Shown here piece after piece: positions 8,857 to 17,384 of a stretch of DNA of 64,000 bases. The notes below the pieces were generated by a model. That model was not told where the DNA came from. It did no database searches and saw nothing but the letters and a program-made list of their open reading frames with translations. The DNA is taken from NCBI GenBank assembly GCA_036564245.1, contig DATCKU010000035.1:62001-126000 (forward strand), written 5' to 3'. A program made the translations under genes and the position numbers. The first letter of the stretch is position 1, and every line of letters begins with the position of its first letter. This DNA comes from Thermasporomyces sp036564245 (GTDB taxonomy: Bacteria > Actinomycetota > Actinomycetes > Propionibacteriales > Actinopolymorphaceae).

Positions 8857-9644
8857 TCCCCAACGTCATCCACCTGCTCTTCGGCTTCTCCCCTGACTTC
8901 GGCGGGATTCCCTTCTCCCTCGTCCATTACCTCGCTGTCAGGTCCATGTATGAGGTCAATCGGCCGGACGCCATCTATCTCTACTACGCTCACGAACCAT
9001 CCGGTGAGTGGTGGGAACGCGCGCGTCCGTACCTCACGCTGGTCACGTTCTCCCCGCCGACCAGCATCGCCGGACGGCCGCTTCGCCACGTCGCCCACCA
9101 GGCCGACGTGGCACGCCTGGAGCTCTTGTACGAGCACGGTGGAATCTACCTGGATCTCGACGTCATCTGCGTGCGACCGTTCACACCGCTGCTCGACAAC
9201 CAGTGCGTCCTCGGCATCCAGAAGTCCCGGGAGGTCGACGGTCTCTGCGCCTCGGTCATCCTCGCTGCACCGAAGGCGACGTTCCTCCGACGATGGCTCG
9301 ACGGCTTCGACCCTTCCCTGTCACTGTGGGCAGGCTTCCGTTCGACCGGGGAAGACCGGTATTGGGACGAATACTCGGTCCGCTATCCGTCGATGCTGGC
9401 GCGCCGTCATCCGACCGAGGTCCACGTCGAGGGGTACCGAAGCTTCTTCTGGCCGTCGTGGCGCCCCGAAGGGCTGCGGCTCATGTTCGAAACGCCTGGC
9501 GACGGGTTCCCGGACGCGTACTGCCATCACCTGTGGGAGCAGGCGGCGTGGAGCCGTTACCTCGAACCGCTAACCGTCGAGGAGCTTCGGCACGGCCGCA
9601 GCAACTTCGCCGCGATCGTCCGTCGTTTTCTGCCAGAGTGCTGA
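8853..9644 (+). CDS. DXD glycosyltransferase (GT32/capsular type)
   Basis: 263 residues from ATG 8853, which overlaps the TGA of the phosphatase gene. The start IPNVIHLLFGF, the segment HQADVARLELLYEHGGIYLD and the metal/nucleotide-sugar motif YLDLDV identify the glycosyltransferase-sugar-binding (PF04488, GT32-like) family. It is predicted cytosolic and should transfer a sugar from a nucleotide donor to an unknown acceptor. It is the last plus-strand gene of the cluster and ends 10 bases before the convergent end of the minus-strand arm. Confidence 0.8.
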   Translation: MIPNVIHLLFGFSPDFGGIPFSLVHYLAVRSMYEVNRPDAIYLYYAHEPSGEWWERARPYLTLVTFSPPTSIAGRPLRHVAHQADVARLELLYEHGGIYLDLDVICVRPFTPLLDNQCVLGIQKSREVDGLCASVILAAPKATFLRRWLDGFDPSLSLWAGFRSTGEDRYWDEYSVRYPSMLARRHPTEVHVEGYRSFFWPSWRPEGLRLMFETPGDGFPDAYCHHLWEQAAWSRYLEPLTVEELRHGRSNFAAIVRRFLPEC

Positions 9645-9654
9645 CACCGCGACG

Positions 9655-10800
9655 TCACCGACCGCTCGGTGGCACCTGGCCGGCAGCGCGCAGCGTGCAG
9701 TATCCAAGGTGGTAGGCCAGTCCCGCATAGCCCAGCGGTGTCTCCTTGTAGAAGCATCGGAACGGGTCCCGTTCGGTCCGTCCGCCGAACTCGTCGTGGA
9801 AGAACCCCGGATTGCGTTCTCCGGCACGGCGGAACAACGTGATCGCCTCGTCCCACTCACCAGTGGCCTGGGCCAGCAGGCCGAGATTGATGTCAGTGTG
9901 CAGGAGCTCTGCGTCGAGAGCTCGTCCGCGTACGAACGCATCGGCTGCCTTGCGAAAGTCACCGAGCGCCATGTACTGCACGCCCACCATGAGCTGCGCA
10001 GCAGCGTGCTCGGGCTTTATAGACACAGCGCGCTGATAGGCGTCGAGAGCGTCCGTGTCACGACCGACCGACCGCAGGACATGTCCATGGAAGAACCACG
10101 CCGTCGCCGATTCCGGGTCGATCTCCACCGCACGACTGGAGCGGGCAAGGGCCGTGTCGAACTCCCCGAGTGTGCGGAGGATCAGCCCTTGGTATCCCCA
10201 CAGCACAGCGTCGTCTGGCTGCTCGCGCAGTTGCTCATCCATCAGGCGCAGGTAGCGGTGGGCCTTCGCCTCTCGCTCGCCCACCGGTCGGCAATGGCCG
10301 AAGTGGTTGAAGACGACCGGAGCGTCGACGACTCGCCCACCGGCCTCCTGGATGCTCGGGGCCACCGACTCGTTGATCCGACGGCGGTAACGAATGGTCG
10401 GCAGGTTCCTGAAGACCCTGAGCTCGCGGCCTGTGTAGAAACCTCCGTCGCTGAAGAAGTTGTAGCGCATGAGCCGCATGCCCAGGACGTCTGGTGGGGC
10501 GTTCTCGAGCCCGGCCACCAGCCCTCCGATCTCGCCAGGAATCAGGCGTTCGTCCGCGTCCAGGAAGAGGATCCAGTCACCTGTCGCATGCTCGAGCGCC
10601 TCGTTCCGCGCCGCGGAGAAGTCGCCGTCGAACGCCACCTGGTGAAACGACGTGGCGAGCCTGCGGGCAAGAACCGGCGTCTCGTCGACCGAGCCTGTGT
10701 CGACGATGACGATCTCGTCGACACAGGGTCGACAGGAGTCGACGCAGCCTTGCAGGAAACGAGTCTCGTCACGGACGATCAGGCACAAGGAGATCTTCAC
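9655..10800 (-). CDS. GT2 glycosyltransferase with C-terminal TPR repeats
   Basis: 381 residues. The N terminus ISLCLIVRDE, DTGSVDET and LFLDADERL define a GT2 (GT-A) family glycosyltransferase; from about residue 205 there are TPR-like helices (DPESATAWFFHGHVLRS, then KPEHAAAQL). This architecture is common in actinobacterial glycan and peptide-glycosylation loci, where the TPR part may hold the acceptor. GTG 10800 overlaps the upstream TGA (GTGA), so it is translationally coupled to the hydrolase gene. It is the last gene of the minus arm. Confidence 0.85.
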   Translation of the reverse strand: MKISLCLIVRDETRFLQGCVDSCRPCVDEIVIVDTGSVDETPVLARRLATSFHQVAFDGDFSAARNEALEHATGDWILFLDADERLIPGEIGGLVAGLENAPPDVLGMRLMRYNFFSDGGFYTGRELRVFRNLPTIRYRRRINESVAPSIQEAGGRVVDAPVVFNHFGHCRPVGEREAKAHRYLRLMDEQLREQPDDAVLWGYQGLILRTLGEFDTALARSSRAVEIDPESATAWFFHGHVLRSVGRDTDALDAYQRAVSIKPEHAAAQLMVGVQYMALGDFRKAADAFVRGRALDAELLHTDINLGLLAQATGEWDEAITLFRRAGERNPGFFHDEFGGRTERDPFRCFYKETPLGYAGLAYHLGYCTLRAAGQVPPSGR

Positions 10801-11564
10801 GGTCCCCCCTTGATCACTCTCGACACGAACGCCGTGCACTCCCTGACCAGCTGTGCTCGCGCAGCCGAACCCTCGAATAGGTGGTCGCAGTCGATCCCCG
10901 ATGTCGTTCCGTGCGTGGCGAACCAGGGCGCACACGCCGCGACCTTGAGGTCTTTGGTGCCGTAGACGAACAGGAACGGCAGTCCTGACCTCACCAAGGC
11001 GGTCCGGGGACGGAGCCTTTCCCGTTCCCGGAAGAACGCTCCCGGCAGGTGAAACTCCCCCGACCGGACGGGCGCGATACCTGCCACGTCGAAACGGACG
11101 CCCTCGATCAGATCGCTCGACAGCAGGACGACGCCGCACGGCCGCACGTCGTTCGCCTCCACCAGGCGAGCAGCGCCAAGGGTTGCGGGAACGCCACCGA
11201 TGCTGATGCCACCGCAGACGAGCGGGCGGTCACCGACTGCGTGCCGACGCGCAACGGCGACGAAGTCGTCGGTCATCCCGTCGAAGGTCGTGTCGAAGAA
11301 GTCGCCCGTCGAGTCGCCACTGCCACGCATGTCGAAGCGCACCACACGAACCTGGCATGTCACACAGATCTCGGCGGCCAGGTGTGCCAGAAGATCGGCG
11401 GGTCCGGAGCGGTCGCCGGTCAGCCCGTGCGCGAGCACCAGCGTGCCGTACGGCGGTGGGCCAGCCGGATCGTCGACGACGGTGAGGCACCTGCCACGAG
11501 GAACCGTCGTGAAGGTCTGCCGGCGGTGTAACCGGAGGTCCGCCGGAGCTGCGGTGCCAGTCAT
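10797..11564 (-). CDS. Alpha/beta hydrolase, exosortase-associated type
   Basis: 255 residues from ATG 11564, overlapping the upstream TGA (ATGA). The oxyanion region is VLAHGLTGDRSGP, the strand VRVVRFDMRGSGDS is typical, the nucleophile elbow GISIGG is intact, and an acid (GTKDLKV) and His (CDHLFEG) can be placed. It resembles hydrolases found beside exosortase/exopolysaccharide systems. It may act as an esterase, acyltransferase or thioesterase on the cluster product. The paralogue at 13574-14380 lacks the elbow, so this is the catalytically competent one. Confidence 0.8.
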   Translation of the reverse strand: MTGTAAPADLRLHRRQTFTTVPRGRCLTVVDDPAGPPPYGTLVLAHGLTGDRSGPADLLAHLAAEICVTCQVRVVRFDMRGSGDSTGDFFDTTFDGMTDDFVAVARRHAVGDRPLVCGGISIGGVPATLGAARLVEANDVRPCGVVLLSSDLIEGVRFDVAGIAPVRSGEFHLPGAFFRERERLRPRTALVRSGLPFLFVYGTKDLKVAACAPWFATHGTTSGIDCDHLFEGSAARAQLVRECTAFVSRVIKGGP

Positions 11565-12940
11565 GACGCTCCATCCCCATCCGTCTGCGGATTGTCCGAC
11601 CATGCGCCGACGACATGCAGATCTGCGTCGGGAACGGCTGCGGCGAGCAGGATCGGCAGCCGCGGATCGCTCCAGGAGCCGGTGTCGACGATGTACGCGG
11701 TGTGCGGCTCGCTTCCGCCGTCCTGTACCACTCGCAGCAGCGTGTCCACATCGGCGCCAGCCACGGTCGCAGCACGCAGTGGACCGGTCCGCACCGCGGC
11801 GTGTAGGGCTGGCAGCCAGCGCGCGCCTTGCACCGCTCGTTCCAGCGGGCTCGGCGTTGCACCACGAACCTCGCCTGCCTCTGGCTGAGTGGTGAACTCG
11901 ACCAGATCTCCCATCGTCACGTCGGTCAGCCGGGCGAGGTCACCGCTCAGTGAGAAGTGTCGGTGCCGGGCGAGCCAGCCGATGCCAAGCCACCGCTGCA
12001 GCGGCCACGGCGAGGCCTGCAACAGCCGTTGACTCGCCGGAGGCGTGCCGTCGTGCTCGTACACGGAGCCGACGACGACCTGATCGTTCCCCGCAAGCTG
12101 CGCGACCAGGTGTGCGTGGAGAAGCGCGTCCCAGTCGGTGACGGCATTACGGTCGGGAACAGCGAGGATCATGTCCACCGGATCGTCCGGATCTCGTGGT
12201 GCGGTCTCCAGTCGCACGAGCACGCGGTCCAGCTCGAGATCCACCGACGTCCCAGCTCCGAACGCCGCGAGAACGGTCGACGGGACGACCACGAGAGCGC
12301 GTTCCCTGCGTTGCAGAATCGCCAGCCGGCGAAGCAAGCCCTCGACCGTGTCCTCGAGGGCGTACCTCGTGGAGTTCCAGACCACTGAACCCGGCAGCAC
12401 CCGCAAGGGTGCAAGGGAACGTCGTGCATCACCGCGGTCTCGCTCGACATCGAGTGCCTGACCGGTGACGGCGGCGGTGCGAGCGCTCCGCTCACCCTGG
12501 TCGGCCCACAGGAAGACACGGCACAGCGAGTCACCGAACAGCCGACCCGAGGCTCGTCCCTCCACGACGAGACCACCGGAGGCGTACGACTTCACCAGGG
12601 CGTCGACCTTTCGACGCCATGCGGGATCCGATCCAAGCGCCGCCGCACGGGTACCGAGCTCAGCACCTACCAGCTCCGGCTCGGCATAGGCGTTCTCACC
12701 GACCCAGACCACAGGGTCAAGGCATCCGTCACCGGCGACGTGTGCGGCAATGCGTGCTGGCGTGTCAAGCGTGGCTCCTGCCGCCGCAAGCGCCCGATAG
12801 ACGGCACCCACGGAGAGCCACGGCAGTCCGAGGCGTCGGGCCAGCTCTCGGGCGACAGCGGTCTTGCCGACACCACTCGGCCCGTCGATGCTGACCACGA
12901 GTTCGTCGCGGTCGCAGACGTTGTCAGTCAGCTTCGCCAC
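11561..12940 (-). CDS. Cytidylate-kinase-like P-loop protein with a large C-terminal extension
   Basis: 459 residues from GTG 12940. Residues about 13-220 resemble cytidylate kinase: P-loop GPSGVGKT (20-27), WLSVGAVYRALA and VVEGRASGRL. The remaining 240 residues (after about 220) are not part of any NMP kinase; the segment VDMILAVPDRNAVTDWDALL faintly recalls a GT2-like or nucleotidyltransferase domain but cannot be assigned. It may phosphorylate a nucleotide, a hydroxyl on an intermediate or the peptide. It overlaps both neighbours, so it is part of one transcript. Confidence 0.65.
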   Translation of the reverse strand: MAKLTDNVCDRDELVVSIDGPSGVGKTAVARELARRLGLPWLSVGAVYRALAAAGATLDTPARIAAHVAGDGCLDPVVWVGENAYAEPELVGAELGTRAAALGSDPAWRRKVDALVKSYASGGLVVEGRASGRLFGDSLCRVFLWADQGERSARTAAVTGQALDVERDRGDARRSLAPLRVLPGSVVWNSTRYALEDTVEGLLRRLAILQRRERALVVVPSTVLAAFGAGTSVDLELDRVLVRLETAPRDPDDPVDMILAVPDRNAVTDWDALLHAHLVAQLAGNDQVVVGSVYEHDGTPPASQRLLQASPWPLQRWLGIGWLARHRHFSLSGDLARLTDVTMGDLVEFTTQPEAGEVRGATPSPLERAVQGARWLPALHAAVRTGPLRAATVAGADVDTLLRVVQDGGSEPHTAYIVDTGSWSDPRLPILLAAAVPDADLHVVGAWSDNPQTDGDGAS

Positions 12941-13574
12941 TCCTCACGTCGAACGTCGCATCGATCGCAGCAAGCGCTAGCAGGCGTACGTCCTGCGCGC
13001 TGAATCGAGCGTCGAGTCTCACCACCGGCTGATGTGCCTCCTTCGAGCCCAGTCGATCCAGTGCGGCCGCACAGGCTGACAAGAACCGCTTCCCCGAGCC
13101 GATGCCGGAGCTTCCCCGCCGGGCGATTCGTTTCTCCACCGCGTCGAGCGGCGCCTCGAGAAGGAGCGTGAGGTGGGGCCGACGCACCTGCGCAAGAACG
13201 GGCAGCCACTGGTCGAGTCGTGCCCCTAATGCCTCCTGGTTCGCCATGTGGTCGAGCATCCAGCGGTCCGTCACGACCCACGCGCCCTCTGTCAAGGCGG
13301 GCTCGACCCGATTCACCGCGTTGTCGTAGAGGATCAGGGTGAACAGGCCGCCGATCCAGGATTCGACGACGTCACGAGTCTTGTCGTCGCGGGGGATCCG
13401 GCGCAGCCATTCCGACGGCATGGCGGCATCGGACTTCAGCCCGGCCAGCGTGAGCACCTTGTGACCGCGCTGGCGTAGGGACTCGGCGAGCTCCGCCACG
13501 AGCGTGCTCTTGCCGGTTCCGTCGATTCCGCTCACCGCGATGAACTTGCCCTCACCGCACGACCGTGCCGCCAT
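12924..13574 (-). CDS. Thymidylate-kinase-like P-loop kinase
   Basis: 216 residues from ATG 13574, which shares bases with the upstream TGA. P-loop GIDGTGKST (16-24) and the DRWMLDHMANQ segment match the dTMP-kinase fold and its DR motif. Housekeeping tmk is normally elsewhere, and this copy sits inside a biosynthetic cluster next to a second NMP-kinase-like gene, so a specialised substrate is likely. The 3' end overlaps the start of the next gene by 17 bases. Confidence 0.75.
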   Translation of the reverse strand: MAARSCGEGKFIAVSGIDGTGKSTLVAELAESLRQRGHKVLTLAGLKSDAAMPSEWLRRIPRDDKTRDVVESWIGGLFTLILYDNAVNRVEPALTEGAWVVTDRWMLDHMANQEALGARLDQWLPVLAQVRRPHLTLLLEAPLDAVEKRIARRGSSGIGSGKRFLSACAAALDRLGSKEAHQPVVRLDARFSAQDVRLLALAAIDATFDVRSGEAD

Positions 13575-14380
13575 CAGCCACCATCCCCTCCGGTGCGGCC
13601 TGGCAGCTGGGTGAGGTGCCTGCGCAGCAGGTGCGCGAGGCCGATCCGGTCCGACTCCAGCCGGGTCAGCGGGTCGGCACCACAGACCAGCGTGTTCGCC
13701 CGACCGACATCGTGCACAGTCCCGACCGTCAACGTCCATGTCGACCCGTCCTGGTCCGCAAGCCACGTGCGGAGGGTACGGAGCACACCGAGCGGAAACA
13801 CGCTCCCCTGGATCAGGTTGGGCTCCGAACCGCACGTCGTCCAGAACGTGAGCTCATCCCCGCTCGGTGGCTGATCGACCCGGATGACGTCGTCGTCGGT
13901 GCGATCGGCAAAGGTGTCCAGCCAGCGCAACTGTGTTGCGTTCGGCGGGAACAACGCGATGCGTTCGCCCGGCACGTCGAGGGGGCCGAGCAACGCCGCG
14001 TGCAGACCGCGGGCTGACAGGTGCACCGTGCTGGCCCCGTACCGTCTTGCGGTCTGGATTGCGTCCTCGCATTGACGTACCCACGCGCGCACGGACTTGT
14101 CGGCGAGACTCTCTCCGTACCCACAAAGGTCGAAGCGGGCGACGACTACACCGCCTGCAGCGATGATCCGTGCCGTGCACGCCTGCCAGTAGTTGTTCCC
14201 GGTGCGGTTCTCGCCCAGCGCGTGGACCATGACGAGCCACGGCAGGCCCGCACACGCCGACATATCGGAACGCCCAGGTGGAAGCTCGACGAGCAACGGC
14301 TCTGCCGGCTGGTCGACCAGGATGGTCGACGTCTGCGCTGTCTGCGCGGTCGAGTTCGCCACGTCGAGCCGATCGACCAC
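13574..14380 (-). CDS. Alpha/beta hydrolase fold protein lacking a clear catalytic serine
   Basis: 268 residues. LVMVHALGENRTGNNYW and VVVARFDLCGYGES show the alpha/beta hydrolase fold and resemble exosortase-associated hydrolases. At the expected nucleophile elbow the sequence is VHLSARGLHA, not GxSxG, so it may be non-catalytic or use another residue. Its stop shares bases with the ATG of the kinase gene downstream, and it begins 5 bases after the GT2 gene ends. A binding or scaffold role beside the active paralogue at 10797-11564 is possible. Confidence 0.7.
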   Translation of the reverse strand: MVDRLDVANSTAQTAQTSTILVDQPAEPLLVELPPGRSDMSACAGLPWLVMVHALGENRTGNNYWQACTARIIAAGGVVVARFDLCGYGESLADKSVRAWVRQCEDAIQTARRYGASTVHLSARGLHAALLGPLDVPGERIALFPPNATQLRWLDTFADRTDDDVIRVDQPPSGDELTFWTTCGSEPNLIQGSVFPLGVLRTLRTWLADQDGSTWTLTVGTVHDVGRANTLVCGADPLTRLESDRIGLAHLLRRHLTQLPGRTGGDGG

Positions 14381-14385
14381 GACCG

Positions 14386-15420
14386 CTATCCCTTCTGGTA
14401 GGCGGCGGTTCGAAGTACCGATGACGCATTGCGGGCAAACTGCCGACGCCCATCGGCGGATGAGAAGGGCTCGTCAAGCAGCCGGCGGTACAACGCGAGG
14501 TTGGAAGCCCACGCCGCGAGCTTGCGGCGCTGATGCGTACGGACGTCACGAGGCTGCAGGTGATACGACACGACCTGCCGCAGCGGCACCACCTTGACCC
14601 CCGATGCGATGAGCTTCGCGCCGAAATGGCTGTCCTCACATCCCCAGCCGCGAAACCCAGGATGAAACCCGCCGACGTCGATCGCTCGTTCGCGGGCGAC
14701 GGCGAGGGTATGGCCCAGGATGGTCTCGACGAGTGTCCAGATGAGATATCGCCGGCCAAAGCCCAGCCCGATCAGGTCGTCTGTCGCGTCGAGCATGCGG
14801 GTCTCGTCCGGAAGCTCGATCTCCTCACCGGTGTGCCGCACCAGCCGACGACCCCTGTCCTTCCGCCAGTAGGCGCGTGCATCTGCCTCGATCGGTGCTG
14901 GAGCATCGGGGATGCGCCGACCACCCTGATGGTCGTCGTAGCTCACGTCGGCGCGAAACCCCAGGAAGATGCAGTCGTCTCGGGCGCGTGTCGCGATGTC
15001 GTGGATCGCGTGCGCCGGTAGGACGATGTCGGAGTCGAGATAGAGGACCACGTCGCCGCTCGCGACCGCGGTGCCTGCGTTGCGCGCCTGGCTGATTCCG
15101 TGGCTCTCCTCGAACCGGATGACCGTCGCCGGGATCGGGTGTTCCGAGACGAGCTCGGCGGTGTGGTCGGTCGAGCCGTCATCGACCACGATCACTTCCA
15201 GATCCGCGGTCGTGCGCTGCCTGTGCAGCGCGGTGAGAACGGGCGCGATGGTGGACGCCGCGTTGTACGCCGGGATGACGACGGAGACCGACCCTGCAGC
15301 CTGCACCGCCTGTGGCGGTGTCTTGTCGTGCCATCCGATGCCGGTGCGTTCGGTGAAGGCGGAGACGTAAGGGGCGTGATCGTTGTCCCGAATTCGCAGC
15401 AACGAACGCAGGACAGTCAC
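14386..15420 (-). CDS. GT2 family glycosyltransferase
   Basis: 344 residues. SVVIPAYNAASTI, VDDGSTDHT, and the DXD equivalent LYLDSDIVLP identify a GT2 glycosyltransferase; RGWGCEDSHFG holds the ED acid pair. It is first in the minus arm. The start is GTG 15420 because GGGAGG lies 6 bases upstream; farther upstream codons are Arg-rich and unconvincing. The promoter of the minus arm should lie in 15421-15632. Confidence 0.85.
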   Translation of the reverse strand: MTVLRSLLRIRDNDHAPYVSAFTERTGIGWHDKTPPQAVQAAGSVSVVIPAYNAASTIAPVLTALHRQRTTADLEVIVVDDGSTDHTAELVSEHPIPATVIRFEESHGISQARNAGTAVASGDVVLYLDSDIVLPAHAIHDIATRARDDCIFLGFRADVSYDDHQGGRRIPDAPAPIEADARAYWRKDRGRRLVRHTGEEIELPDETRMLDATDDLIGLGFGRRYLIWTLVETILGHTLAVARERAIDVGGFHPGFRGWGCEDSHFGAKLIASGVKVVPLRQVVSYHLQPRDVRTHQRRKLAAWASNLALYRRLLDEPFSSADGRRQFARNASSVLRTAAYQKG

Positions 15421-15632
15421 GCCGACCTCCCGTGATCTGACGAGGACGACGCGGCAGCCGCGCGTACTACCCCGCCGCCTTCCGATCATCACGAGCGTGA
15501 CACACGCCCCATCGAGGCGCACCCGACACATCTCGGATCATGAGATCGTGCGACGGGTTGTCTGGTTGCGGCCAGTCCTCGTCCAGGTCACCGAGGTCCT
15601 GCAGAGGTGCCGAGCAGGACCCGATCCCGGCC
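15421..15632. other. Intergenic region upstream of the minus-strand cluster arm
   Basis: 212 bp between the GT2 gene and the end of the L,D-transpeptidase gene, both on the minus strand. No coding frame is convincing. It probably holds the transpeptidase terminator and the promoter of the arm, but no clear hairpin or -10 box was picked out. Confidence 0.4.
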
Positions 15633-16844
15633 TCAGTCTCGGAGCGCGCTTCCGGCCTTGTAGTCCTCCCAGCTGAAGTTCCAGTCCCCGAAACCGTTGC
15701 TCGGCTCCATCGGAGGACCGCCCGGACTGTGCACCTCGACCGGATCGCCGATGTGTGACACGTGCCAGAGCCACCGGGAGTTGTCGAGGTTCATGCCGAC
15801 GCAGCCGTGGCTCACGTTGGCGCGGCCATGCGAACCGACCGACCACGACGCGGTGTGGAGGAACTCGCCGCTCCACGTCACCCTGAGCGCCCATGGAGAG
15901 AGGAGCTCGTACTCTTCCGGCGCGTTGATGGACTCGTTGGTGAAGACCTTGTTCGTCTCCTTGGCGAGGATCACCTTGGTGCCGTCCCTGGTCTCCCAGC
16001 CGGGTTTCCCACCAGTCACCGGAATGGTCCGGGCAAGCTCGCCGTCGATGTAGACCCGAGCCTGGTGAGTGGCCAGGTCCACCTTGGTCACGACCGAGTT
16101 CGCAATCGTGAACTTGTGAACGATCTTCTCCAGCCCCCAGGCGCCGCCTTCAGCGCGGATACCCCGCAGATCGGCACGCAACGTCACCTTCGTGTGAGCG
16201 GGCCAGTACTCCTTGGGACGGAACCGGACCTCCTGATCGCTGAACCAGTGCCAGGAACCCTCGACCGGCTTCGACGTCTCGACCGTGAGCCGCCGCTCGA
16301 CCTTCGCACGGTTGCCCACCGGCTCGTCGAACCGCACCTGGATCGGCTGGCCGACGCCGACCGTGCTACCCGCCAGTGGGAACACGTCGACGTCGAGCGG
16401 CTTGGTCGGCTTGAGGGTGCCGAACGTCTGGTCGATCTCCGTCGGGTAGCCCTCGGCGTTGAGTGCCGTCGCCTGGACCCGGTAGACCGAGTCGGGCAGC
16501 AGCGGTCCCTCGGACCGCCACACGGTCTTGCGTTGGTCCAAAGTCCCGCTGAGCTTGGTGCCGTTCGCCGCGGTGACCGTGATGTCTCGCAACGTTCCGC
16601 CCGAGACCCGTACGGTGACCGCAGCGTCGAGCGGAACGTCCACCGTGTTGTCGGCCGGCTTGACCGTGATCTTGGCCGGCGGGACCGACTTCCCGACCTG
16701 CGCCACTTCAGCTCGGCGCGCCTGGTCCTTGGTAGTGTCGGCCTCCGCCTGGCAGCCAACGACCGCCGCAAGCACCAATGCGGCGCATGCAACCACCCAC
16801 GCTCGGGCACATCCTCGTGGCGTGGCCCGCCCCCGTCCTGGCAT
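15633..16844 (-). CDS. L,D-transpeptidase lipoprotein (YkuD, Ig-like domains)
   Basis: 403 residues. A signal peptide ends in the lipobox VVGC. Two Ig-like domains (about 60-240) are followed by a YkuD domain with catalytic C348 in SHGCVGM. Members such as mycobacterial LdtMt2 make 3-3 cross-links in peptidoglycan; actinobacterial lipoprotein forms act outside the membrane. The start is ATG 16844, since AGGGAG lies 6 bases upstream. It sits downstream of ctaF on the same strand. Confidence 0.9.
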   Translation of the reverse strand: MPGRGRATPRGCARAWVVACAALVLAAVVGCQAEADTTKDQARRAEVAQVGKSVPPAKITVKPADNTVDVPLDAAVTVRVSGGTLRDITVTAANGTKLSGTLDQRKTVWRSEGPLLPDSVYRVQATALNAEGYPTEIDQTFGTLKPTKPLDVDVFPLAGSTVGVGQPIQVRFDEPVGNRAKVERRLTVETSKPVEGSWHWFSDQEVRFRPKEYWPAHTKVTLRADLRGIRAEGGAWGLEKIVHKFTIANSVVTKVDLATHQARVYIDGELARTIPVTGGKPGWETRDGTKVILAKETNKVFTNESINAPEEYELLSPWALRVTWSGEFLHTASWSVGSHGRANVSHGCVGMNLDNSRWLWHVSHIGDPVEVHSPGGPPMEPSNGFGDWNFSWEDYKAGSALRD

Positions 16845-16988
16845 CTGGACTCCCTGTGCTGATCGCCGCGAGACTTCGCAATCCTGACGACTACGCCCCA
16901 CGTCCATTAAAGACGTCACACGGCGCTGCAACGTTGCTTCTCGATCAGAGCATCACGAGAACTACCCAGGCCACGGGCCCTGCAACGG

Positions 16989-17384
16989 TTAGTGAGCGTG
17001 TTCTCCGCGGTAGTACTCGAAGACCAGGCCGAGCACTGACACCACGCCGAACGCCACCCCGATCAGGAAGAGCCAGAAGCCGAAGATCACACCGAGCACG
17101 CACACGGCGAGCGACAACGCACAAAACAGCGGCCACCAGCTGTGTGGGCTGAAGAAGCCCAGCTCCCCTGCACCCTCGGCAATCTCGGCGTCCTTGCGGT
17201 CTTCTGGCCGAGGCCCCATCCGACGCGCCGTCAACAGGAGATAGAAGGCCACCAGGAAGGCGAGCAGAGTGGTGAGGACCAGAGCGCTGGTCCCGGTCGG
17301 GTCCTTCGACAGGAACCAGTAGACCGGGCTGACGACGAGGAAGAACGCCCCAAGGATCGTGAAGATGATCCCCTCTACTTTCAC
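16989..17384 (-). CDS. ctaF: Cytochrome c oxidase subunit IV, actinobacterial type
   Basis: 131 residues with four hydrophobic segments (MKVEGIIFTILGAFFLVV near the start). It matches the actinobacterial subunit IV of the aa3 oxidase that works with the bcc complex. The ATG at 17384 overlaps the ctaD stop (ATGA), so it is translated with ctaD. Confidence 0.9.
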   Translation of the reverse strand: MKVEGIIFTILGAFFLVVSPVYWFLSKDPTGTSALVLTTLLAFLVAFYLLLTARRMGPRPEDRKDAEIAEGAGELGFFSPHSWWPLFCALSLAVCVLGVIFGFWLFLIGVAFGVVSVLGLVFEYYRGEHAH

